This document shows, piece after piece, positions 35,209 to 44,312 of a DNA stretch of 61,140 bases. The stretch is taken from assembly GCA_000961725.1 (NCBI GenBank), contig LADS01000011.1, positions 1 through 61,140 of the forward strand, in the 5' to 3' direction. The notes below the pieces were generated by a model that saw only the letters and a program-made list of their open reading frames with translations, ran no database searches and was not told where the DNA came from. A program made the position numbers and the translations under genes. How positions within the stretch are numbered: position 1 is the first letter of the stretch; each line of letters starts with the position of its first letter. This stretch comes from Desulfobulbaceae bacterium BRH_c16a (lineage in GTDB: Bacteria > Desulfobacterota > Desulfobulbia > Desulfobulbales > Desulfocapsaceae).

Positions 35209-36276
35209 ATGAGCCGTTTTTACAGTGACACCGTCAGAAGCATCACCCCTTACGTCCCGGGCGAGCAGCCGAAAGACCGGAGCTTCATCAAGCTCAACAC
35301 CAACGAAAACCCCTACCCCGCCTCGCCAATGGCCGTGGCGGCGATCCACTCGGTCTCCGGCGTGGAAGCACGGCTCTATCCCGATCCCGAGGTTGCCGAT
35401 CTGCGGCGCACTCTGGCTGCCTATCACGGACTTGAGATCGACCGGATTTTTGTCGGCAACGGGTCGGACGAAGTACTCGCCATGATGTATCCGGCTTTTT
35501 TCAACCGGACCGACACCATTGCCTTTCCCGACATTACCTACTCCTTTTATCCGGTGTATGCCGCACTGTATGAAATCCCTTTCACAGCCGTACCCTTGAG
35601 TGAAGATTTCACTGTCGACTTCCGGGATTACCCGAACACCCTGAAAGCGCTGCTGCTGGCCAACCCGAACGCCCCGACCGCTATCGCAGTGAGTGCGGGC
35701 GAAATTGAAGCCCAGCTGAAGCTTCGGCCCGACACCCTGATCATTGTCGATGAGGCCTATGTCGATTTTGGTGCCGAATCCGTCATCCCCCTTACCCGCC
35801 GGCACGACAACCTCCTTGTCATCCAGACCATGTCGAAGGCCCGTTCGCTGGCGGGTCTGCGCGTGGGTATGGCTTTTGGCAATCCGGAGCTGATCAGGGG
35901 ACTGGAATGCATCCGCGACTCTTTCAACTCCTATACCCTCGATGTGGTGGCACAGCGGGCGGCCAAAGCGTCCTATGAGGACGTCGCCTATTTCGAGCAG
36001 ACGCGTCGGGCAATCATTGCCACCCGGGAAAAAGCGGTTGCGGCCCTTGCGGCAATCGGCTTCACGGTCCTGCCGTCTTCAGCCAATTTCGTGTTCTGCA
36101 CAATGCCGGGTAAATCGGGAGCCGAGGTGCAGCAATACCTGCGGGATAACGGTGTTCTTGTGCGTCGCTTCAACACCCCGCGCATCAAGGAGTGGCTGAG
36201 GATCACAATTGGCACGGACGAGGAGATGGACGAGGTACTACGTCTCTTGCGACTCTTTGTTCAAGAAAAAATTTAA
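35209..36276 (+). CDS. hisC: Histidinol-phosphate aminotransferase
   Basis: 355 residues, fold-type I PLP enzyme. KLNTNENPYPASP at the N-terminus is a HisC hallmark; FVGNGSDEVL, VDEAYVDFG and the PLP Lys210 in TMSKARSLAGLRVG follow, with the phosphate-binding Arg in NTPRIKEWLRITIGT. It converts histidinol phosphate and 2-oxoglutarate to imidazole-acetol phosphate and glutamate. The ATG at 35209 gives the conserved start; the open frame extends to 35095. No other his gene is nearby. Confidence 0.9.
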   Translation: MSRFYSDTVRSITPYVPGEQPKDRSFIKLNTNENPYPASPMAVAAIHSVSGVEARLYPDPEVADLRRTLAAYHGLEIDRIFVGNGSDEVLAMMYPAFFNRTDTIAFPDITYSFYPVYAALYEIPFTAVPLSEDFTVDFRDYPNTLKALLLANPNAPTAIAVSAGEIEAQLKLRPDTLIIVDEAYVDFGAESVIPLTRRHDNLLVIQTMSKARSLAGLRVGMAFGNPELIRGLECIRDSFNSYTLDVVAQRAAKASYEDVAYFEQTRRAIIATREKAVAALAAIGFTVLPSSANFVFCTMPGKSGAEVQQYLRDNGVLVRRFNTPRIKEWLRITIGTDEEMDEVLRLLRLFVQEKI

Positions 36277-36279
36277 GAA

Positions 36280-37713
36280 TCAGCAATCGGCGACCAGCGA
36301 CACGTCAAGCTCCTGGAGCAGCTCCTGGCCTTTTGCTATCAGGTTGCCAAAGAATGTATCTATGTCGGCTCTCTCTGCCGCGGGATTGGTCACCAGCAGG
36401 CGCATGGCCAGTTCACCGTCGATATAGGCCAAGCCGACAAGGCTTGTGCCGTCCCGGTAGAGTCCGGTGCGGAGGGCGAGATTGAAGCTGTTGTTATCCT
36501 CTGCCGGGACCTTGAAACGGAAACAGACATTGAATGAAGTTCTCGGCACGACCAGCTCGAGATGATCGCTGGCCTTGACCAGTTCCTCCGCATACTTGCA
36601 GAGATCGAGATTTTTTTCCACCCGCCGTGCCAGCCCTTCCCGGCCGAAAAACTTCCAGTCGAGAAACCATTTGAGGCTGTCGACCCGTCGTCCGCATTGC
36701 AGGGACGCAGTCCCCAGATCTTCCATTCCATCGATATTTTCATTGCGAAACAGATAGCTGCCATCACCGGCGCAGAGAACCGTGGCCAGGGCATCGGTTC
36801 TCTTGTTGATCAGCAGGATGTTGCACATCAGCGAAGAACCGAGCATCTTGTGAAAATCACAGGTGAAAGAATCCGCTTCCTCGAGACCGCGCAAATAGCG
36901 GTTGCGTAACTTTTCGCTGAAAACGGCCGCCCCTCCCCAGGCCCCGTCGACATGAAGCCAGAAGCCGTATTTCTCGCGCAGGGCGAGAAGTGCTTCGATG
37001 GAGTCATAGCCTCCCCGCACCGTTGTGCCGGCAGTGGCGACAACGAAAAAGGGTTGGCCGCCGCCGGCCAGAACCCTGTCGACGGCCCGCTCCAGTTCTG
37101 CCGGAATCATCGCGCCCAGCGGGTCGAGAGGCACCTTGATCAACTGATCGGCACCTATCCCCAGTATGTTGGCCGCCCGGTCCATTGAGTAATGGGCATC
37201 TGCCCCGACAAAAGCAAAAAGCTTCCGCTGCCCGAACATCCCGGCCTGTTTTATCGTGTTGGCCGCCATGTTCCTGGCGGTCATCATGGCGATCATGTTT
37301 GCATTGCTCGAGCCGGTGGTCATCTGCCCTTCTCCGTTCTTGAACCCCACCAGTTCGAGCATCCGGCCGATCATGTATTTTTCCATGAGCGTCGAGACCG
37401 GGGCCGATTCATAGGTGCAGGCCGAGGTATTGGTGACCGCTGCAACTATCTCGCCGACAATGGACGGGAGATTGGCCCCAACCCACATCCTGTTGACAAA
37501 CATCGGGTGGTTGGTCTTGACCGAATAGGTGAGATATTTTTCCACCCAGTCGAAGATTTCCTGCCAGTCGCCATTTTTTTCAGGCCGCTCCAGCTCGAGC
37601 AAGCCGCGCAACTCGGTTGGGTTGCGATATTCGAGATATTTCCCGCTCCTCTGCGAAAAATGATATTGCTCAATTATTTTCAGAAGATTCTCAAATACCT
37701 TTTTATCATTCAT
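36280..37713 (-). CDS. PLP-dependent group II decarboxylase
   Basis: 476 residues from the ATG at 37713. TTGSSNANMIAM, stacking His174 in ADAHYSMDRAA, VDGAWGGAAV with the PLP-binding Asp, and DSFTCDFHKMLG with Lys289 preceded by His288 identify the group II amino-acid decarboxylase family (aspartate 1-decarboxylase, glutamate, cysteine-sulfinate). The substrate cannot be told from sequence alone; an aspartate decarboxylase supplying beta-alanine for CoA, complementing PanE, is one possibility. It converges on hisC with a 3-bp gap and diverges from the GGDEF gene with the start codons overlapping. Confidence 0.85.
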   Translation of the reverse strand: MNDKKVFENLLKIIEQYHFSQRSGKYLEYRNPTELRGLLELERPEKNGDWQEIFDWVEKYLTYSVKTNHPMFVNRMWVGANLPSIVGEIVAAVTNTSACTYESAPVSTLMEKYMIGRMLELVGFKNGEGQMTTGSSNANMIAMMTARNMAANTIKQAGMFGQRKLFAFVGADAHYSMDRAANILGIGADQLIKVPLDPLGAMIPAELERAVDRVLAGGGQPFFVVATAGTTVRGGYDSIEALLALREKYGFWLHVDGAWGGAAVFSEKLRNRYLRGLEEADSFTCDFHKMLGSSLMCNILLINKRTDALATVLCAGDGSYLFRNENIDGMEDLGTASLQCGRRVDSLKWFLDWKFFGREGLARRVEKNLDLCKYAEELVKASDHLELVVPRTSFNVCFRFKVPAEDNNSFNLALRTGLYRDGTSLVGLAYIDGELAMRLLVTNPAAERADIDTFFGNLIAKGQELLQELDVSLVADC

Positions 37714-38425
37714 GACTGCCGGCTCGGTTGAAATTCTTTTTTCCACTGCAAAACATAACATTAAACGCTATGCAATATATCTCATTGTGTTGCCCCCAGT
37801 TAATTCAGTATTGAGATTTTATCAAGAAAATTGTGGCTCGGCCAATTTGTCGAGTTTTCTCCTTGCCGCTCTACGGAAAACAGCATCCTCAACAGGTATT
37901 TTGTTTTCGCCCGACAGTCGGAATATTTGCTTTTCTGTTTTCAATCACGATAAAATCAGTAAAGAACGTTTGCCTGACTGTTTGGAAAAAGAGCTGCAAA
38001 TCAGATTCAACGAGCATAAACGTCACAATATTCCCTTCGGCATTCTTTTCATCGATATCGACAACTTTAAAAAAGTCAATGACACCTATGGCCACAATGT
38101 CGGGGATGAGGTGCTGCGTTTTGTGGCACAGACCTTTGTCGCCAATTCAAGGCCCTTTGATCTTTATGGCCGCTGGGGCGGTGAAGAGTTTATCGCGATC
38201 ATCCGTAATATTGAACCCAAGGAACTTGCCAACCTGGGCGAACGACTGCGGATTTTGATTGAACATTCGTATATTCTCCATGGGAATGAAAAACTTCATG
38301 TCACAGTTTCTCTCGGTGCAACCTCACTGCAACCGAACGATTCCCTTGAAAGTCTCTTAAAACGTGCCGATTCCCTGTTGTACGAAAGCAAAAATCAGGG
38401 ACGAAACAGACTGACCCTCGCTTAA
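37712..38425 (+). CDS. GGDEF diguanylate cyclase with little input domain
   Basis: 237 residues. The catalytic half has LFIDIDNFKKVNDTYGHNVGDEV and the active-site loop WGGEEF. RPFD five residues upstream of GGEEF is an intact RxxD inhibitory I-site. The first 95 residues show no known sensor domain and contain no internal Met, so the gene may begin at an alternative codon or be truncated. It should make c-di-GMP. Its start codon overlaps that of the decarboxylase on the other strand. Confidence 0.82.
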   Translation: MTAGSVEILFSTAKHNIKRYAIYLIVLPPVNSVLRFYQENCGSANLSSFLLAALRKTASSTGILFSPDSRNICFSVFNHDKISKERLPDCLEKELQIRFNEHKRHNIPFGILFIDIDNFKKVNDTYGHNVGDEVLRFVAQTFVANSRPFDLYGRWGGEEFIAIIRNIEPKELANLGERLRILIEHSYILHGNEKLHVTVSLGATSLQPNDSLESLLKRADSLLYESKNQGRNRLTLA

Positions 38426-38528
38426 AGCACGACCGACAGTTTACAGCCTGTCGCTACCACAAAGCAGATAACATAATGAAAGAGTAATACCCTGACCGGC
38501 ACTCTCCACATAACATTTCAACATAACA

Positions 38529-38556
38529 TTGAAAATCACAAGAGTTGCGCTATAGT
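38529..38556 (+). promoter_or_regulatory. Promoter of the DsrE-family gene
   Basis: TTGAAA (38529-38534) and TATAGT (38551-38556) are 16 bp apart and lie about 70 bp before the ATG at 38629. Confidence 0.5.
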
Positions 38557-38628
38557 AAAAATTCGTTCCAAGGGCTCGAGACCAAGTACTCTATTCGTGG
38601 AAAATTCAACCAAACCGGTGAGGACAAA

Positions 38629-38979
38629 ATGGCAAACTTTCTCTTTGTATTGCAGTCAAACGACGGCGAAAAGGCAACCCGCTGCTTTCAATTTGCAAAA
38701 ATCGCCCATTCCAAGGGCCACAAGGTCAACATCTTCCTGATCGACGGCGGGGTTGACTGGGCGGTCAAGGGCCGGGACGGTTCTATGAAAACCACCACCG
38801 GCGACTGTGTCGCCGACTACCTGCCCTATCTGGTTGAGAACGAAATCCCGGTCGGGGTATGCACTCCCTGTGCTAAAAACCGTAAGCTGGACGAAGCAAC
38901 GTTCAACAGCAACATGGTGCTTGACGGCGGACCGCATCTGATCGACATGGCGGCGGAATCCAAAGTTTTCAATTTCTGA
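38629..38979 (+). CDS. DsrE-family sulfur-relay protein
   Basis: 116 residues from the ATG at 38629, preceded by GGTGAGGAC. NFLFVLQSNDGEKATRCFQFA and HKVNIFLIDGGVDW are typical DsrE/DsrF-like strands. C78-x2-C81 in GVCTPCAKN is the likely sulfur-handling site. Members transfer persulfide sulfur or act near dissimilatory sulfur metabolism. Monocistronic by position; the promoter above fits. Confidence 0.85.
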   Translation: MANFLFVLQSNDGEKATRCFQFAKIAHSKGHKVNIFLIDGGVDWAVKGRDGSMKTTTGDCVADYLPYLVENEIPVGVCTPCAKNRKLDEATFNSNMVLDGGPHLIDMAAESKVFNF

Positions 38980-39078
38980 CAAATCCATGACCAGTCGGAA
39001 ACGTTTCTGCAGATTTTCCGATTGGTTTTCAGGTCACGAAGATATGGGGGAAAAGGGCATTCTCGGACAGCCTCCTGG

Positions 39079-40425
39079 TTACGCTTCCTTGGTAAACGTA
39101 TTGCGCATCCAGCGAACCACACCGGCCAGGTAGCCTTTTTCGTTCTTGCTGACGTCTTTTTCCAGCCAGCCCATTTCGGAAAAGAGCGAGAGGTTCCAGA
39201 GCGAACCGCCAAGCCCCTCATGCAACAGCGCCATCTCCGCCTGCTGAATGGTCAGAATACCGCCGGTTTCCGCCTCCCTGGTAAAAAAAGTAACGTTGCC
39301 GTCCTGGGATGCGACGATGGATATCGCCCCAGGCTGGTCGAAGGCAAACTGCGCCGCCGAAATATGCCGGGTGCCGCCCAGGCTGGAGAACGGACGGGTA
39401 GCGACATTATGCCCTTCGAAAGGTTCAATGACATTGAGATTGGTGGCGATGGTTCTGGTATCGATAGTCTCTATCTTCGCGCCGAAGCAATAGACATACC
39501 GGTCGAACGTCATAACCAGGGCGCCATCGACCGTCGTCAGCCTGGCAATCCTGGTGCACTGCTCCTGCACCTGCTGCCAGTTGCGCAGCCAGTCTTTCTT
39601 TAACGTCAGGTTCATATCTCGGACAATGCGAAGCAGATTTTCAGTATCCGCCAGTTCCGTTCGCGACGGCGTCGACAGCATGGCATCCGCATCCAGGAAG
39701 CTGGCCCCGCCGGTATAGCGTATCGGTGCTTTGATCGATTTTTTCCAGTTCATGTCTTCCGGCACAATCAGGACAGTACCGCCGCGCCCGTGGATGCGCA
39801 TCTGCTGGGCGATCTTCAGGATCGCATTGTAGCGAAACAGATTGAGCAGGGAAATATCGGTTTTCTGGGCCTGGGCGGCAATCTTCGGCATGATGGAGTG
39901 CAGAAAACTCCTCGAATCGATGAAAACCGCACGATTTCCAGTGAGAGCGGCAATAGTCCTGCCGCTGTACATGATAAGGATCCGCCCCGGGCCGAGAGTC
40001 TTGATAAGGAGATCCGAGGTGATGGCGGTCTCATAAGAAATCGTAGTAAATCCCCAGATTTTCAACTGCCCCGACTCATCCGGCCAGACCCCGATATCGG
40101 CCTGGGGATTTTCCAGTGCCGGCCCCAATTTCACAAGGGTTCTTGCGGTCAGGTCGAGCTGGGTATCAAAATGAAAGGTGTCGGTTATATGGTCCGGCTG
40201 CCGAAGAAGCAGCGAAGCGGCGACCGAATGTCCTTCCTCGGTGGCGTAGCTCGCCCAATGGGCGACATTGATCATCTCGGCGAGATGCTCGGGAGAAGGC
40301 GCATTGCCTTTTAAAAAAACATCGCTGAGGGCTGAATTCGGGACAATGACTTCTTTTGATCCGCTGATTCGTTCCGAAAGCTCCTGAACGAACTGCTGAC
40401 TGAGCTGGAAGGCCGGGTTATGCAT
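39079..40425 (-). CDS. DisA/DAC-domain-like protein (degenerate diadenylate cyclase or c-di-AMP sensor)
   Basis: 448 residues. The C-terminal part carries the DAC fold: TTVDGALVMTF with DGA at 300-302 and LGGTRHISAAQFAFDQPGAISIVASQDGNVTFF at about 349-381. In active cyclases the second motif reads GTRHR; here it is RHI (353-355). The N-terminal 280 residues include a region IWGFTTISYE...PGRILIMYSGRTIAAL that could be a separate sensor module. Related families have been predicted as nucleotide sensor domains rather than synthases. It is divergent from nothing and follows the MoxR-DUF58-DUF4129 operon on the same strand, 127 bp away. Confidence 0.7.
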   Translation of the reverse strand: MHNPAFQLSQQFVQELSERISGSKEVIVPNSALSDVFLKGNAPSPEHLAEMINVAHWASYATEEGHSVAASLLLRQPDHITDTFHFDTQLDLTARTLVKLGPALENPQADIGVWPDESGQLKIWGFTTISYETAITSDLLIKTLGPGRILIMYSGRTIAALTGNRAVFIDSRSFLHSIMPKIAAQAQKTDISLLNLFRYNAILKIAQQMRIHGRGGTVLIVPEDMNWKKSIKAPIRYTGGASFLDADAMLSTPSRTELADTENLLRIVRDMNLTLKKDWLRNWQQVQEQCTRIARLTTVDGALVMTFDRYVYCFGAKIETIDTRTIATNLNVIEPFEGHNVATRPFSSLGGTRHISAAQFAFDQPGAISIVASQDGNVTFFTREAETGGILTIQQAEMALLHEGLGGSLWNLSLFSEMGWLEKDVSKNEKGYLAGVVRWMRNTFTKEA

Positions 40426-40552
40426 GGTATTTCTATTTTTCTATTCTCTGCTGGGTTTGGTTGTAATATTGCCGATGCTTCAACCATGATACCTTAATCG
40501 CCATCCTCTGTCGAGAAGAGCAGTGTGACGGCTGTTTTCAGGAAACATAGTT

Positions 40553-41953
40553 CTAGAAAAAGAGCAATGTTTTCAACCTGATCGGCCACAACCTGAAACT
40601 GTGCAGCCGCCTGCAGGCCAATCGGGCACTCTGCAACTGTCCGGACGGCTCCAGTCGTTCACCGTAGACTGCCCGGTCGTGGACGGCAATTATCAGCAGA
40701 AATTCTTCTCTCAATGCCGGAAATCTCTTGCTCAGTCGCTCACCATACTGCCTGGGTGTCTCCGATGGGATAAAGGCGAGTCCACTGGAACCACCCCAGG
40801 CCGTCAAGGCCAGATAAAGCTGCACGGGATCAGGGGGGCGTCTGCTTGTAACCTGCAGTTTTCCTATTAGTGCGGCAACAGCTGCAAGGACTGCACCGAT
40901 CAGCTCCCGGAACATCTGCCAGGGGCTGGAACCCGGCCGGCCTTTGCCGGTCTTCTGCGAAAGCCACCAGCCAGTCTGCCAGACCAGCAGGATAAACAGC
41001 ATAACAACCGCCACCACACCCAACCCTGCGGTCAAATACAACAAAATCTGCTGCAGCAGCGCCTGCCATCCTTCCGCCTGCTGGAATGAGACTTCCTGGA
41101 GTCCTGGATTCCGGGTGGTCTGAGAGCCTGCCTGATCCGACAGGAGTTTACCGCGACCAAAGAAAAAGGATAGGATATTTACTATCAGGTTGCCTGCCGG
41201 AGCGGTAATCGTCTTCAACACCGCCACTCCGGTTTCAGCCGCAACAGTCAAAAATGGCAGAAAGAGCGCAGTCACCCCGCTGCCCAGCAGCAGCAAAGCG
41301 GTCATAAAACTCACCACAACGCCGATGCCGCGAAAACCGACGATGAAATCGCTCTTGCCGTCGCCCCGGCAGCGGGCGAGACAAAAGGCCAGGACACTGA
41401 AAATAAAAAAGGCGAAGAGGACTCTCGGCAGCGACAAACCGACCAGAGTTATCCCGCCTTTTACCGCGAGAAGCATCTCGAACAGGTGAAGAAGCACCAA
41501 CGAAATGACACCCAGATCGAAATGGTTGGAAATCGTGATATGATCCCTCGGGATGAGGGCCAGCCGCGTCCCTGCAATCCAGAAAACAATGCTCCAGAAA
41601 AGGGCGGCAGCCAACAGCAGCCAGTGTCCCGGAGTTTTGGGCGTTGCCGGAAATTCAAGCAGCCAGGAAAAATGATAAAAAGGCGAGGCCGGCTGTTCGA
41701 GATCGTGAATGACGGCTGCACAGGCGAGAATAAGACCGAGGGCATGGACACCGACGATCTGATAGTTCCGCCATCCCCGGTGCCGAATAAAAAGAGTCAG
41801 CACAGTAGCCGAGACGGCCGGCAAGAGCGCACTCGCCTGGGAAAAAGGCATGCCGAAGCCGGCCAGCATGATCACCGCGGCCCAGGCATAAAGCCAGCTC
41901 AGGTCCATGCCCCACAATGCCGGCAGGATCAGGCTTTTCCGCCATGTGTTCAT
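40553..41953 (-). CDS. DUF4129-type polytopic membrane protein
   Basis: 466 residues with about six to eight membrane segments in the first 330 residues, then a soluble tail (PVQLYLALTAWGGSSGLAFIPSETPRQYGERLSKRFPALREE) typical of the C-terminal DUF4129 domain that usually follows a transglutaminase. No transglutaminase domain is present. It overlaps the DUF58 gene by 4 bp and belongs to the MoxR operon. Confidence 0.75.
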   Translation of the reverse strand: MNTWRKSLILPALWGMDLSWLYAWAAVIMLAGFGMPFSQASALLPAVSATVLTLFIRHRGWRNYQIVGVHALGLILACAAVIHDLEQPASPFYHFSWLLEFPATPKTPGHWLLLAAALFWSIVFWIAGTRLALIPRDHITISNHFDLGVISLVLLHLFEMLLAVKGGITLVGLSLPRVLFAFFIFSVLAFCLARCRGDGKSDFIVGFRGIGVVVSFMTALLLLGSGVTALFLPFLTVAAETGVAVLKTITAPAGNLIVNILSFFFGRGKLLSDQAGSQTTRNPGLQEVSFQQAEGWQALLQQILLYLTAGLGVVAVVMLFILLVWQTGWWLSQKTGKGRPGSSPWQMFRELIGAVLAAVAALIGKLQVTSRRPPDPVQLYLALTAWGGSSGLAFIPSETPRQYGERLSKRFPALREEFLLIIAVHDRAVYGERLEPSGQLQSARLACRRLHSFRLWPIRLKTLLFF

Positions 41954-43152
41954 GCCGGCCGCGCCTCCCGCAGCAGGAGACTGTCCAGCGCGATCCGGCC
42001 TCCACCCGATTGATCGAAAGGAGTGATCGACTCCGACGCACTGCAGTACACTGTCGATATCGGGATATTCTTCTGCCGGAGCACCGCCAGCGGCTCGGCC
42101 AAAGCCTCCTCCCGGTACAGGGCAAAAAGAACACAGCTCAGGCTGCCATTCACTCCCTTCATTTTCCGCAGATTGTCGCCGATGGATTGCCTCGGCTTCA
42201 TCTCCAATCCGGCGAGGGTTTCAAGGATGAACGTGGCCTGGCGACCACTCCTGGCGACAGATACCGTAGGAGAGCGGTCGCCGAAAATATTCCCGTTGGT
42301 CACCAGCCCTACCGCGAAACCCTGACGGTCGCACGCAACAGCCAGGGAGGCCAGGCCTTCCAGGGTCTGCTCGAAACGATTTGCGGCATTTTCCGCGGCA
42401 AAGGGTGCCACATCGAGGACAAACAGCACCCTCGCCTGACGGGATGGTTCGAAGACCCGCTCCTGCAAACGGTTCATCCTGGCGCTGGCCGTCCAATGGA
42501 TGTACCGCGACGGCCGGCCGGCCTGGTAATCCCTGGTGCCGAGAAGATAGACCGGATCTTCCACCGGACTCCTGGCGCCGGGGCTGCCGAAAAGATCGCG
42601 TTTGATGTGGGCAAAAGGACGCAGCGGCACGAGTCGGGGATAGACGATGAGATCGAGCCGGTCCCCGCTCCGGGCCATTTGCCGCGGATAAATTCCCATC
42701 AGATCGCCGGCCGCCATGCGCGGCGGACCAAGCCGATAGATGCCGCGGGTCTGCGGCACAAGGCGCCAGCTGAACGTCACCGACTGATACCACAGCAAGC
42801 CCTGCTCGCGAACCGAGGAAGTCATCGCCGGATCGTCAAGCAGTTCGTCGGGAACCGGCACAGTCACCCGCAGCCAGACCGGCAGCGCTTTATGGTTATC
42901 CGCCCTGATTGTCAGCCGCACTGATTCGCCGGGAAAGATCCGCGCCCGGTCAAACGTTGAATCCGCCGTGAGATTCAGCAGACTGAACCTGCTCCAGAGC
43001 CGTGCGCCGAAGACAAATGCCAGAAGAACCAGGAGCAGCACAGTAAGGTTTTTCTGCTGACCGATCAGCGAGAAGACCAGAAGCGCAACGATGATCAGCT
43101 GCACCAGACCGATCTTCAGCAGCGTGGTCTCCCTTTCGTCCTCAATCACCAT
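41950..43152 (-). CDS. DUF58 protein (MoxR partner)
   Basis: 400 residues with two N-terminal membrane helices (about 10-50) and the DUF58 core TRDYQAGRPSRYIHWTASARMNRL, followed by a vWA-like fold (ARVLFVLDV). DUF58 proteins are fixed partners of MoxR AAA+ chaperones. Operon: 11 bp after moxR, 4 bp overlap with the next gene. Confidence 0.88.
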   Translation of the reverse strand: MVIEDERETTLLKIGLVQLIIVALLVFSLIGQQKNLTVLLLVLLAFVFGARLWSRFSLLNLTADSTFDRARIFPGESVRLTIRADNHKALPVWLRVTVPVPDELLDDPAMTSSVREQGLLWYQSVTFSWRLVPQTRGIYRLGPPRMAAGDLMGIYPRQMARSGDRLDLIVYPRLVPLRPFAHIKRDLFGSPGARSPVEDPVYLLGTRDYQAGRPSRYIHWTASARMNRLQERVFEPSRQARVLFVLDVAPFAAENAANRFEQTLEGLASLAVACDRQGFAVGLVTNGNIFGDRSPTVSVARSGRQATFILETLAGLEMKPRQSIGDNLRKMKGVNGSLSCVLFALYREEALAEPLAVLRQKNIPISTVYCSASESITPFDQSGGGRIALDSLLLREARPA

Positions 43153-43163
43153 AGCCGGGAATA

Positions 43164-44102
43164 CTACTCGACACCGACTGGAACCGGGATTTTCCCGACT
43201 ATCCGCTCAAGCACCTCGTCGACCGCAACACCCCGGAACCGTTCTTCCTCGCGGAGCACCAGGCGATGACCAAGTACGGGCAGGCAAAGGGCTTGAATGT
43301 CGTCGGGCTTGACATACTGGCGAGCCTGGAGGGCGGCATAGGCCTGGCCGGCGCGCATCAGCCCGAGCGCTCCCCGCGGACTGGCGCCGAATCTGATGGT
43401 CGGCTCCTCCCGGGTGGCCCTGACGATATCGGCAATGTAATGACGAATGGCATCGGACACTGTAATCTCTTTGCGGGCCTGCTGCAGGGCGACGATATCG
43501 GCGGGGCTGGCGACGGCAGCCAAGGCAAGGAGCGGCTCATCTTTTTGAAAACGGGCCATGATCTCGATCTCTTCGTCACGGCTCGGATAGCCGAGGTGGA
43601 TTCTCAGGAGAAACCTGTCCAGCTGGGCTTCCGGCAGCGGAAAAGTCCCTTCCTGTTCAATCGGATTCTGGGTGGCAATAACGAAAAACGGGGCGGGCAG
43701 AGCCATAGTCCGGCCGTCGACGGTGACCTGCCGTTCCTCCATGCTTTCCAACAGACTGGACTGGGTCCGCTGGATGGTGCGGTTCACCTCGTCGGCCAGC
43801 AGCACATTGCTCATGACCGGCCCTGAGTGAAACGTGAACCGGCCGCTCTGCTGGTTGAAAACATTGAAGCCGGTGATGTCGGACGGCAGCAGGTCCGGAG
43901 TAAACTGGACCCGCTTGAAGCTGCCGCCGATGGAGATGGCAAGCGTCTTGGCCAGAAGCGTCTTGCCGAGACCCGGCACATCTTCCAGCAAGGCATGGCC
44001 GTCGGCCAGCAGCGTGGTCATCAGCAGCCGGACAACCTGATCCTTGCCGACGATGACCTGCCGGATATTCTCGATTATTTTTTGACAGAGTGTCAGGTCC
44101 AC
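43164..44102 (-). CDS. MoxR-family AAA+ ATPase
   Basis: 312 residues. Walker A LEDVPGLGKTLLAK, Walker B VLLADEVNRT, sensor I VIATQNPIEQEGTFPLPEAQLDRF and the sensor 2 region FGASPRGALGLM. MoxR ATPases work as chaperones that activate metal enzymes or membrane complexes through vWA partners. First gene of moxR-DUF58-DUF4129. Confidence 0.92.
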   Translation of the reverse strand: MDLTLCQKIIENIRQVIVGKDQVVRLLMTTLLADGHALLEDVPGLGKTLLAKTLAISIGGSFKRVQFTPDLLPSDITGFNVFNQQSGRFTFHSGPVMSNVLLADEVNRTIQRTQSSLLESMEERQVTVDGRTMALPAPFFVIATQNPIEQEGTFPLPEAQLDRFLLRIHLGYPSRDEEIEIMARFQKDEPLLALAAVASPADIVALQQARKEITVSDAIRHYIADIVRATREEPTIRFGASPRGALGLMRAGQAYAALQARQYVKPDDIQALCLPVLGHRLVLREEERFRGVAVDEVLERIVGKIPVPVGVE

Positions 44103-44312
44103 AGTTGCTCCTTGAAAACATGATTGGTCCGCAGCCAGGCGAATGGCTGAAAAACATATCCTGCCTGCCCTTCTGCGGCAAGATTTTTAATTATCTTTCG
44201 GATTGGCCATTGCCCATCCGGAGCATCGGCCGGCCGCACTTCTTGCTTTTGACCCTCAGGACAAATATGGTAATGATACGGCAGTACCACCTGCAACCTC
44301 TGAGGAAGAACA

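Noticed and set aside
38434..38453. CGACAG/CTGTCG inverted repeat after the GGDEF gene as a terminator
   Set aside because: Only six pairs and no T-run; not strong enough to call.
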